Origin: Planctomycetota bacterium
GTDB lineage: Bacteria > Planctomycetota > J058
Assembly (NCBI GenBank): GCA_023954375.1
Contig: JAMLIC010000039.1
Coordinates: forward strand, 16,648 to 80,647
Length of the DNA: 64,000 nucleotides
Direction of reading: 5' to 3'
A program made the position numbers and the translations under genes. How positions within the stretch are numbered: position 1 is the stretch's first letter; each line of letters opens with the position of its first letter. Below the pieces are notes generated by a model. The model had not been told where the DNA came from and searched no databases. It saw nothing but the letters and a program-made list of their open reading frames with translations. Positions 15,483-23,523 of the stretch are shown here, in pieces.

Positions 15483-17876
15483 TCACGCCCCGGCCCGGGG
15501 CCACCAGCCGACCGGCAGCACCTGCGGCGGCAGCGCCGGCCGCAGCCGCTCGACGTGGGCGAACAGCGCCGCCGGGGCCCCGTCCGGGTCGGCGCCCGGG
15601 GCGAGCCGCGGCAGGAGCGCGCGCGCGCGCGCGGCCCGGTCGGCGAAGGCGCCGTGGACGGCCGTGGCCAGCGCCCGCGCCCGGGCCGGGTCGGCGTGCA
15701 GCTCGGCGGCGAGCGGGTCGATCCAGCGCGGCCCGGCCGGGGCGGCGACGAAGCGCGCCAGCGCCACGGCCGTGCACGCGTGCTCCTCGGCGAGCAGCGC
15801 GTCGAACAGGTCCGGGTCGACGACGTGGTCGCCCTGCGTCGTGCGCGGCGGCGCGGCGTCGAGGTCGTCCTCCTCCAGCACCAGCGTCGTCGCGCCCAGG
15901 GTCGCCGGGCGCCCGGGGAGGAGGAACGCCGCGTGGACAGGCGCGCCGCCGAGGCGCGTGCCGAAGCGGCTCCCCTCGTCGCGGAGGACCCGCCGCCGGT
16001 CGAGGCGCAGGAGCGTGGCGTGCAGGCGCGACACCGACCGATCGTCGAGGCGCACCTCGCAGTCGGCGCCGCGGCCGATCCGGTGCACGAGCCGCTCGCC
16101 CAGCGCCACCGTGCGCGGCGGGCCGTCGCCCTCGACCCGCAGGCGCGCCGCGCGCGGGCGGTGCGCCGGCGTGACCTGCGGCGGGTAGGCGCCGCTCGCC
16201 TCGTCCCACCAGGCGAGCCACTCCGCCTCGTCCTCGCCCAGGTTCTCGTGCGTGATCCGGAACAGCGCCTCGACGGACCGGCCCCGCCGCGCGCGCAGGA
16301 GCGCGTCGAGGCGCGCCGCCGCCGCCTCGGCGAGCGCGCCGTCGCCCAGCGCCTGGCGCACGAACGCGCGCGACGAGGCGACCTGCCGCTCGAGCGCCGC
16401 CTCGGGGAGCCGCTCCAGGTGCGCGACGACGAGGCGCCGGTCGCGCTGCTCGGCCAGGGCGTCGGCGAACGGGAGCGGCACCGGCCGCACGCGCACGCGC
16501 GCGTCCGACGCCGCGACGAGCGGCTGCGCGCTCACCCCGGCGTCGACGAAGGTCAGCTCGACCTCCCCCACGCGCACGGGGTCGCCCGGCCGCAGGTGGG
16601 CGCGCGCGACCGGCAGCCCCTGCACCCGGACCCCGCCGTCGAGGTCGACGACCTCGTAGCCGGTGCGGGTCAGCTCCACCCGCGCGTGGCGCGGAGAGAC
16701 CGACGGGTGGTCGAGGACGACCTCGCACGCCGGGTCGCGGCCGACCGTGAAGCTCGTCCCGGGCAGGAGCGGGTGGCGCCGTCCGTCGCCCTCGAGCAGC
16801 GCCGGCACGTGCACCGGCCGGCCGGCGAGGACCGCGTCCAGCTCGTCGGCGACCTCGGCCGCCGACGCGTAGCGGCAGCGCCGGTCGCGCGACATCATGC
16901 GCAGGATCACCAGCTCGAGGTCCTCGGGCACGTCGGGCGCCAGGGCGCGCGGCCGCGCGAAGTCGCCCTCGAGCACCTTGCGGCAGATCGTCATGGGCCG
17001 CTCGCCGGCGAACGGGAGCTGCCCCGTGACGAGGTGGTAGAGGGTCGCGCCGAGCGAGTAGACGTCGCCGCGCGCGTCGACGCGGTGGTCGCCCCACTGC
17101 TCGGGCGGCATGTAGTGCGGCGTCCCCATGACCTGCCCGGCGAGGCTGATCCCCTCGTCGACGTCCACCCCGCGCGCCAGCCCGAAGTCGAGGACCTTCA
17201 CCCGGCCGTCGGCGGTCACGCGGACGTTGCCCGGCTTGACGTCGCGGTGGACGACGCCGAGGGCGTGGGCGGCCGCCAGGCCCCGCGCGACGTCGCGGCC
17301 CAGGCGCGCCGCCTCGAGCGGCGGCACGCGCCCGGTCCGCTCCAGGCGATCGGCGAGGTCCTCACCCTCGACGAGCTCCATCACGATGTGCGGCAGGGCG
17401 CCCTCGAGCTCGACCGCGTGGATGCGGACGACGTTGTCGTGCACGACGCGGCTGGCCAGCAGCCCTTCGCGCGCGAACCGCGCCCGCCAGAGCGGGTTCC
17501 GGGCGTGCTCGGGCGCGAGGAGCTTGACGACGACCGGCGCGCCGGCGGAGTCGTGCGCCCGCCACACGATCCCCATGCCCCCCTGCCCGAGCTTGCGCTC
17601 GAGGACGTAGCCCGAGACGCGGTCGCCGGGGCGGACCTCGGGCGCGGCGCCCGCCGCCTCGGCGGCCACGCGGGCGGCCTCGTCGGCGTGCAGGTGGCCC
17701 TTCGCGACCAGCCAGGTGAGGAAGCTCGAGCCCTCGCCCGCGGCGCGCCAGGCCCCGTGGACGGCGGTGGCCGACGCGCGGTCGAGGAGGCCGAGGGCGA
17801 CGAGGCGCTCGCGGGCCGCGTCGCCGGCGTGCTCGCGGTCGGTGGACCAGGCGGTCGTCGAGGCCGTCTCGGGCAT
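15483..17876 (-). CDS. Hanks-type Ser/Thr protein kinase with two FHA domains
   Basis: A 797-residue cytosolic protein with no membrane helix. A ~85-residue helical N-terminus precedes the kinase domain (about 89-352): GQGGMG (97-102), ATP-binding VVVKLL (Lys 118), HRDVKPGN (200-207), DFG (220-222) and GTPHYMPPEQW. All catalytic residues are present. FHA domain 1 (about 364-440) has FTVGRDPACEVVLDHPSVSP and RHARVEL; FHA domain 2 (about 620-700) has RIGRGADCEVRLDDRSVSRL and GSRFGTRLGG. FHA domains bind phosphothreonine, so the protein may dock on its own or partner phosphosites. The preferred ATG at 17876 skips a 21-residue Arg-rich upstream extension. It is followed 10 bp later by the PPK2 gene, suggesting a phosphorylation-polyphosphate link. 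Confidence 0.9.
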   Translation of the reverse strand: MPETASTTAWSTDREHAGDAARERLVALGLLDRASATAVHGAWRAAGEGSSFLTWLVAKGHLHADEAARVAAEAAGAAPEVRPGDRVSGYVLERKLGQGGMGIVWRAHDSAGAPVVVKLLAPEHARNPLWRARFAREGLLASRVVHDNVVRIHAVELEGALPHIVMELVEGEDLADRLERTGRVPPLEAARLGRDVARGLAAAHALGVVHRDVKPGNVRVTADGRVKVLDFGLARGVDVDEGISLAGQVMGTPHYMPPEQWGDHRVDARGDVYSLGATLYHLVTGQLPFAGERPMTICRKVLEGDFARPRALAPDVPEDLELVILRMMSRDRRCRYASAAEVADELDAVLAGRPVHVPALLEGDGRRHPLLPGTSFTVGRDPACEVVLDHPSVSPRHARVELTRTGYEVVDLDGGVRVQGLPVARAHLRPGDPVRVGEVELTFVDAGVSAQPLVAASDARVRVRPVPLPFADALAEQRDRRLVVAHLERLPEAALERQVASSRAFVRQALGDGALAEAAAARLDALLRARRGRSVEALFRITHENLGEDEAEWLAWWDEASGAYPPQVTPAHRPRAARLRVEGDGPPRTVALGERLVHRIGRGADCEVRLDDRSVSRLHATLLRLDRRRVLRDEGSRFGTRLGGAPVHAAFLLPGRPATLGATTLVLEEDDLDAAPPRTTQGDHVVDPDLFDALLAEEHACTAVALARFVAAPAGPRWIDPLAAELHADPARARALATAVHGAFADRAARARALLPRLAPGADPDGAPAALFAHVERLRPALPPQVLPVGWWPRAGA

Positions 17877-17973
17877 GGCGGGCGCCCGGAAGCAGCCGGG
17901 GTGCCGACGCAAGGCCCGCGCCGGCGGGCGCGGCGTCACGCCGGGATGACGGGTCGCGGGCGCGGGACGCCCG

Positions 17974-19236
17974 TCAGCGGCCGATCGACCCGCCGACCTC
18001 GCCGAGCGCCTCGCGGAGCGAGGTGGTCGCCGCCGCGGCCGGCTCGAGCGTGACGACGACCGCGTGCTGGAGGCGCGCGCGGTCGCCGCGGACCCAGGGC
18101 GTCGTGTCCTCCACGACGCACCGGACGACCACGCGGCCCGTCGGCGCGACGACGACGCGGCGCGCGCCCGCCGCGCTGGCCGCGTCGAGGCGGGCGGCGA
18201 GGGCGGGGTCCTCGCCCTCGGCGAGGTCCCAGCGGACGACCGCCTGTCCGGGCGGCAGCCACGTCTCGACCGAGAGCGCCACGCCGCCCTCGACCTCGGC
18301 CTCGGTCAGGGCGGCCGGGCGCGCGTGCTCGTGGAGGGCGAGCACGAGCGCCTCGCGGCACACGACGCAGAACGAGGCGGCGTCGCTGCGCATGATGCAG
18401 TGGGGCTGCGCGCGCCAGGCGCCGCGCGCGCGCAGGGCGGCCCCCTCGTGCAGGCCGACCGGCGTGGCGTCGGGGTCGAAGCCGCGCGTGAACGGGATCG
18501 CCGCGCCCGGGGGGCGCTGGCGCGACGTGGCCAGCGGCGCGTCGCGGTCGAGCCAGGCCTCCCACGGCGTGTTCGCGCGGTCGAAGGCGGCGTTCGGCGC
18601 GTGGTCGTGGTCGTCGTGGCCGTGCTCGTCGCCGGGGCGCTCCTCGGTCAGGCCGCCCAGCGAGTGGCCGAGCTCGTGCGCGGTCACGAGGAGGAGGTCG
18701 AGGCCGTGCTGGCGGTTGCGCGCGTCGCGGTTGCGGCTGACGACGGACACGCGCCCGCCGCGGTGCGCGGTGCCGCCGAAGCGGTCCTGGTTGACGACGA
18801 CGTGGACCAGGTCCGCGCCGAACCCGGCCGTGACCGTCGCCCGGCCGACGAGCGCGTGCAGGCGGCGGACGTCGAACTCCATGCGGTTCGACGGCGGGGG
18901 CAGCGGGTAGCGCACCTGCAGGTGGGTCTCGCCGCGGCGGCCGACCGGCAGGAAGACGAGGTGCACGTTGAACAGGCCGCGGTAGCGGGCGAAGGGCTCC
19001 ACCTCGTCGAACAGGCGCAGGACCTCGCGGGCGTCGGCGTCGAAGCGGGCGCGCTCGCCGGCCGTGTAGCCGTCGGCCACGACGACGAGGTCGAGCGCGT
19101 TCCACGCCGGGCCGGAGCGGAGGACCGTGGTGAGGGCGCCCTCCCGCCCCTCGTGCTGGAACGGCACCTCGTCCTGGCCGCGGCCGAGGGCGGCCAGGGC
19201 GAGCAGGGCGCAGGCGGTCCACCACGGGGCCTTCAT
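17974..19236 (-). CDS. Secreted M64-family zinc metallopeptidase
   Basis: A 420-residue protein with an N-terminal signal peptide (KAPWWTACALLALAALGRG, predicted cleavage near residue 20). The body matches peptidase family M64 (IgA peptidase M64): an ALDLVVVADGYTAGERARF segment near residue 50, VHVVVNQDRFGG, and the zinc site TAHELGHSLGGL with His 187 and His 191 as ligands and Glu 188 as catalytic base. A His/Asp-rich stretch (DEHGHDDHDH) follows. QPHCIMRSDAASFCVVCREA further on may be a disulphide or metal region. The C-terminal ~100 residues look like a beta-sandwich. It presumably degrades extracellular or periplasmic protein. ATG start; no clear ribosome site. Confidence 0.88.
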   Translation of the reverse strand: MKAPWWTACALLALAALGRGQDEVPFQHEGREGALTTVLRSGPAWNALDLVVVADGYTAGERARFDADAREVLRLFDEVEPFARYRGLFNVHLVFLPVGRRGETHLQVRYPLPPPSNRMEFDVRRLHALVGRATVTAGFGADLVHVVVNQDRFGGTAHRGGRVSVVSRNRDARNRQHGLDLLLVTAHELGHSLGGLTEERPGDEHGHDDHDHAPNAAFDRANTPWEAWLDRDAPLATSRQRPPGAAIPFTRGFDPDATPVGLHEGAALRARGAWRAQPHCIMRSDAASFCVVCREALVLALHEHARPAALTEAEVEGGVALSVETWLPPGQAVVRWDLAEGEDPALAARLDAASAAGARRVVVAPTGRVVVRCVVEDTTPWVRGDRARLQHAVVVTLEPAAAATTSLREALGEVGGSIGR

Positions 19237-19461
19237 GGCCGGGGTTCGTCGCGAACCCGGGGCCGGACCGCCGCGAAAGGAGTTGGGTGTGTTCGGTCAC
19301 AGAAGCTTCACGGATGCGGCGCAGGGTGCCGGGGCGCGGCGGAATCCGGGACGAACGCAAGTCCAGGCCGGGCCGTGACGGAAAAAGCGCGTATCCCGGC
19401 GCGGGACCTCCCCGTCGTGTCGGGTGAGCCGGGCGGAGCGCCCGGCGGAGGAGACTCGCTC

Positions 19462-19941
19462 ATGACCCGCACCGCCGTCCTGTTCACCGCCGCCCTCGTC
19501 GTCTGCATGCACTCCGGCGTCGCCGCCGCCCCGCCGGAGGGCGGCGTCGCGGCCCTCGGCTGGCTCGAGGGCCGCTGGCGCGGCCCGGGCGGCCGCGGCC
19601 AGACCTTCGAGGCGATCTACACGTCGCCCGAGGGCGGCGTGATCCTCGGCGTGACCAAGGGCTTCAGCGGCGACCGCGTCACGTTCACCGAGTTCGAGCG
19701 GATCGAGGCGCGCGGCGGCGAGGTGGTGCTGACGCCGTTCCCGGGCGGCCGCGAGGCCTGCACGTTCACGCTGACGGAGCACGACGCGGCGGCGCGTCGC
19801 GCCGTGTTCGCGAACCCCGACAACGACTTCCCGGCGCGGATCGTCTTCGAGCGGCCGGAGGACGGCGCGTTGCGGATCACCCTGGAGGGGGCGCCCGGCG
19901 GGACGCCGCGGGTGATGGTCCTCGACCTGCGCCGCGGCTGA
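19462..19941 (+). CDS. DUF6265-family exported protein
   Basis: A 159-residue protein with a signal peptide (TRTAVLFTAALVVCMHSGVA, Ala-rich cleavage region). The mature part is a small beta-barrel: LGWLEGRWRGPGGRGQTFEA, IYTSPEGGVILGVTKGF, TEFERIEARGGEVVLTPFPG, a CTFTLTEHDAAARRAVFANP segment with NDFPARIVFERP, and a closing strand. This pattern of a WLEG.W start and FEN..HDFP-like motif is that of DUF6265, a lipocalin-like family of unknown ligand. The ATG follows a clear GGAGGAG ribosome site. Its last 65 bp overlap the convergent RING-finger gene. Confidence 0.8.
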   Translation: MTRTAVLFTAALVVCMHSGVAAAPPEGGVAALGWLEGRWRGPGGRGQTFEAIYTSPEGGVILGVTKGFSGDRVTFTEFERIEARGGEVVLTPFPGGREACTFTLTEHDAAARRAVFANPDNDFPARIVFERPEDGALRITLEGAPGGTPRVMVLDLRRG

Positions 19942-21223
19942 CCCGCCGCCGCGGCGCGAGCGCCACCTCGACCTCGCGCGAGCGGAGCGGCAGGCCGGCG
20001 AAGAGGAGCGTCGCCTGCAGGCGGAGGCGCCGCCGGTCGCGGCCGCGCGCGCGGAGCGCCGGGCCGGGGACGACCTCGAAGGTCAGGACGTGGCGCCCCG
20101 ACACGTCCTGGCCGGGCGCCGACGGCCCGGCCAGGACGACCTCCTCGCGCGCGAAGACGTGCCAGTCGCGGTCGCTCGGGCGCCGCCGGTCGGTGACCAC
20201 GGAGACGACGAGCGTCCCCACCAGGGCGCGGGCGTGCAGGGCGAGGAGCACCTCGCCCCGCACGACCGGGGGCCCCGGGGCGAGCGGGGCGACGCGCAGG
20301 TCGATCGCGTCGACGCGCGGGCGCGGCCCGCGGCGCACCCGGCGCCGCTGCACGGCGGCTAGCGCGGCGGGCACCGCGGCGCACGGGGCCGGCTGGCGCG
20401 TGGCGCGCACCGGGCAGGCGGTCCAGGCGGCCGGTTCGTCGAGGGCGAGCGCGGGCGCCTCGACCGTGTGCAGCGCGGGGGGCGTCTGGAGCGCCGGCGG
20501 CGCGGGGCGCCCGTCGACGAGCGGCATGACGACCGGAGCCGACCGCACCCCGGGCAGCGCGTCGAGCTCGGCCGTGACGACGAGCGTCTGGCGCGGCCCG
20601 AGCCCCTCGCCCGGGACCTGCCCCCGCCAGCGCAGCGGCGCCGGGTGCAGGGTGAAGCGGAAGGTCGTCCGCCCGCGCGCCAGGAGCAGCCCGCGGCGCG
20701 GGCCCGACCAGGCGCGCAGGCGCTCGAGCCACGAGCGCGCCGCGCCGCCGACGAGCGCCGCCTCCTCGACGCGCAGGGTCGACGGGCCGTCGGGCGTCTC
20801 GAGCAGCGTCTCGACGCGCAGGCGGAGCCCCTGCCCGCGCACCGGCTCGGGCGCCTCGACGACGAGCGTCCCCTCGAGCCCGCGGCTCGCGTCGGCCACC
20901 GGCGGCAGGACGAGGCGCAGCGCCAGGTCGCGCCGCCGCCCGCGCTCGACCTGCGGCGGCTGGACGGAGAGGAACCCGAGCGAGCGCCGCAGGCGCTGCC
21001 GCCCTCCGACGGGCAGGAACGGGTGGAGCGAGCCCACGACCCGCGCCGCGCCGGGGTCGGCGCGGAAGCGGGCGGCGCGGCAGCCGAGCACCGTGCAGCG
21101 CCCGTGCTCGAGGAAGCACGCCTGGTGGTGCTCCGTCCCGCACGCGGCGCAGGCCACGACCGCGTCCTGGCTCGACGGGCCGAGGAGGGCGGCGAGGCAG
21201 TAGGGGCAGCGGAGCTCGGGCAC
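19877..21223 (-). CDS. Prokaryotic RING-finger (Prok-RING_1) protein with beta-sandwich body
   Basis: A 448-residue protein opening with a prokaryotic RING/zinc-finger: LRCPYCLAALLG, then CAACGTEHHQACFLEHGRC and TVLGC, a C4-H-C-C-like cross-brace array. The remainder is beta-rich and Pro/Arg-rich, with repeated modules such as LRLRVETLLETPDG and TFRFTLHPAPLRWRGQ, and no membrane helix or signal peptide. The function is unknown; Prok-RING domains occur in planctomycetal and related genomes and may bind protein partners. I chose GTG 21223 (VPELRCPYC); GTG 21289, overlapping the upstream TGA as GTGA, is the alternative and would add 22 residues. It is coupled to the paralogue/propeller gene upstream and overlaps DUF6265 tail to tail. 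Confidence 0.72.
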   Translation of the reverse strand: MPELRCPYCLAALLGPSSQDAVVACAACGTEHHQACFLEHGRCTVLGCRAARFRADPGAARVVGSLHPFLPVGGRQRLRRSLGFLSVQPPQVERGRRRDLALRLVLPPVADASRGLEGTLVVEAPEPVRGQGLRLRVETLLETPDGPSTLRVEEAALVGGAARSWLERLRAWSGPRRGLLLARGRTTFRFTLHPAPLRWRGQVPGEGLGPRQTLVVTAELDALPGVRSAPVVMPLVDGRPAPPALQTPPALHTVEAPALALDEPAAWTACPVRATRQPAPCAAVPAALAAVQRRRVRRGPRPRVDAIDLRVAPLAPGPPVVRGEVLLALHARALVGTLVVSVVTDRRRPSDRDWHVFAREEVVLAGPSAPGQDVSGRHVLTFEVVPGPALRARGRDRRRLRLQATLLFAGLPLRSREVEVALAPRRRVSRGAGRGPSPAASRRAPPPG

Positions 21224-21285
21224 GAGGAGACCGTAACCGGGGGGCGCGGGCTTCGCGCGCTGCGCCGCGGCCGGGCGCAAGTCGA

Positions 21286-22518
21286 TCACAGCAGATGCAG
21301 CCGCACCCCGAGCCGCTCGAGCAGCGCCTCCTTCCGCTCCTCCGGCGGGCAGGCGTCCCACGCGGCGCGGTCGGTCACGAAGCCGAGCGCGCAGTGGGTG
21401 GCGAAGTGGAGCGAGCGGACGGTGGCGTGCTCGACCTCGACGCGGGTCGGCTCGACCGCGGCGAGGCGCAGGTCGAGGTGCCACACGGCGTCGGTCTCGC
21501 CGTCGGTCGTCGAGAACGCCACGCGCTCGCCGGGCGGGCTCACGGCGACGTCGACGACCTCGCCCGCGGCGAGCAGGCTCCACTCCTGGAACACGCCGTC
21601 GGCGAAGCGGCGCACCTCGACGCGCGCGCCGCCGTCGACGGTCCGCGCCCAGGCGACGACCCGCGCGTCGAGGCTGCAGGCGAAGGCGCGCGCCCGCTCG
21701 CCGGCCCGCGGGCTGAAGGGGGCGACGCGGTAGCGCCTGCCGTCCTGCTCGAGGACGAGCCAGCGCTGGCCGTCGATCCGGTCGAGGACGAAGTCGCCCT
21801 GCCACGTGCGCTCGAGGCGCCTGGGCAGGGGCGGCGGCGCGGGCGGCGCGTCCCACAGGGCCGGGTCGGCGGGCGGCCCGAAGCGCGCGAGCGGGTCGGC
21901 CTCGCCCAGCGCCCAGGCGGCGAGCGCCTGGCGCAGGGCCAGCGCCACCTCGCCCTCCGGGTCGTCGACGCGCCCCTCGAGCGCGAGCGCGTCGGCCGCC
22001 TTCGCCGCGGCGCCGCGGGCGGGGCTCGTGCGGGTGCGCGCCTCGAGGAGGAGCGTGGCCTCGCGCAGGGCCTCCCAGGCGGGCGCCCGCGGGTCGCGCG
22101 TGTCGAGGAGGAAGGTCGCCGCCCCGGCGCGCGCCGCCTCGGCCCGGACGGCGTCGCGCGCGTCGGGGCGGGCGAGCCAGGCGGCGAGCGCCTCGACGAC
22201 CTGGCGCGAGGCGTCGTGGACCGGGTCGCCGGGCGCGACGACGTGCAGGCAGCGGCCGACGGCGGCCAGGGCCGCCCGGACGAGCGCCTCCTTGCCCCAG
22301 GCGTCGAGCCCTCGCACGAGGGCCAGCGGCGGGTCTGCGGCCGGCGGCGCGGCGGCGCCCAGCGCCAGGCGCGCGCCCGGGTGGCCGACGTGCGCCGCCA
22401 GGCGCAGGCGCTCGGCGTCGAGGTCGCCCCGGCGCACGCGCTCCCACAGGAGGCGCGCCCCGGCCTCGGCGCCGCCCGCGCCGGCCGCCCGCTCGTAGCC
22501 CCGCGCCCGGTCGTCCAC
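21286..22518 (-). CDS. Paralogue family protein 2 fused to a beta-propeller-like domain
   Basis: A 410-residue cytosolic protein. The N-terminal ~190 residues are the helical paralogue domain (DAERLRLAAHVGHPGARLAL, LVRGLDAWGKEALVRAALAA, ending AALAAWALGEADPLARFG-like), shared with 13339-13977 and 31299-32069. The C-terminal ~200 residues are beta-rich with propeller-style strands: DGQRWLVLEQDGRRYRVAPF, ACSLDARVVAWARTVDGGA, VDVAVSPPGERVAFSTTDGE and VRSLHFATHCALGFVTD. It starts at GTG with TAGCAT 9 nt upstream and no Shine-Dalgarno sequence. The RING-finger gene follows directly, so paralogue domain, propeller and RING are made together, hinting at a protein-interaction module. Function unknown. 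Confidence 0.7.
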   Translation of the reverse strand: MDDRARGYERAAGAGGAEAGARLLWERVRRGDLDAERLRLAAHVGHPGARLALGAAAPPAADPPLALVRGLDAWGKEALVRAALAAVGRCLHVVAPGDPVHDASRQVVEALAAWLARPDARDAVRAEAARAGAATFLLDTRDPRAPAWEALREATLLLEARTRTSPARGAAAKAADALALEGRVDDPEGEVALALRQALAAWALGEADPLARFGPPADPALWDAPPAPPPLPRRLERTWQGDFVLDRIDGQRWLVLEQDGRRYRVAPFSPRAGERARAFACSLDARVVAWARTVDGGARVEVRRFADGVFQEWSLLAAGEVVDVAVSPPGERVAFSTTDGETDAVWHLDLRLAAVEPTRVEVEHATVRSLHFATHCALGFVTDRAAWDACPPEERKEALLERLGVRLHLL

Positions 22519-22527
22519 AGGGCGACG

Positions 22528-22533
22528 ATGCTA
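22528..22533 (-). promoter_or_regulatory. Putative -10 box TAGCAT for the paralogue/RING operon
   Basis: Read on the minus strand, TAGCAT stands 9 nt before the GTG at 22518, at the upper end of the spacing seen for other leaderless candidates. Confidence 0.4.
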
Positions 22534-22656
22534 CCGCGCTGGGCGACGTGATCGAGGAGGGCGTGTGGGCGGGCAGCCGACTTCACTCGAGTTGATGGTG
22601 CGGTCTGCCTTGCCGAGGAGACCAGCAGCACCACGCCTCGGCCAATCATGGGACGC

Positions 22657-22795
22657 AGAGAGCTCGAGAGCTTTTCCGGCGGCTGCACGTGCTCGACCCG
22701 CCCAAGCGAGCGATGGGGAGGCGCGGAACGGGCCAGCTCGTGCCAGTCCGGGACTCGCTCCGATCGCGCCCCCCTCGCGAGCGCATCACCCATCG
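22657..22795 (+). repeat. Repeat family B, copy 1
   Basis: About 140 bp that match the minus strand of 58750-58886 over nearly full length. The best-conserved blocks are AGAGAGC...CGAGAGCT at the start, GCGAGCGATGGGGAGGCGCG with GGAACGGGCCA in the middle, and CGATCGCGCCCCCCTCGCGA with GCGCATCAC near the end. It ends about 10 bp before the promoter box of the ABC-exporter operon. It has no coding sense. The rest of the 300-bp gap (22519-22818) shows no other feature besides the two promoter boxes. Confidence 0.75.
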
Positions 22796-22804
22796 CAGGT
22801 CCCG

Positions 22805-22810
22805 TATCAT
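22805..22810 (+). promoter_or_regulatory. Putative -10 box TATCAT for the ABC exporter
   Basis: TATCAT ends 8 nt before the GTG at 22819. No Shine-Dalgarno sequence lies between them. Confidence 0.5.
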
Positions 22811-22818
22811 GGGCGCGC

Positions 22819-23519
<701 letters not shown>

Positions 23520-23523
<4 letters not shown>

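Noticed and set aside
22648..22818. N-terminal extension of the ABC ATPase into repeat B
   Set aside because: The extension is wholly repeat sequence, and the ATPase fold begins shortly after GTG 22819.
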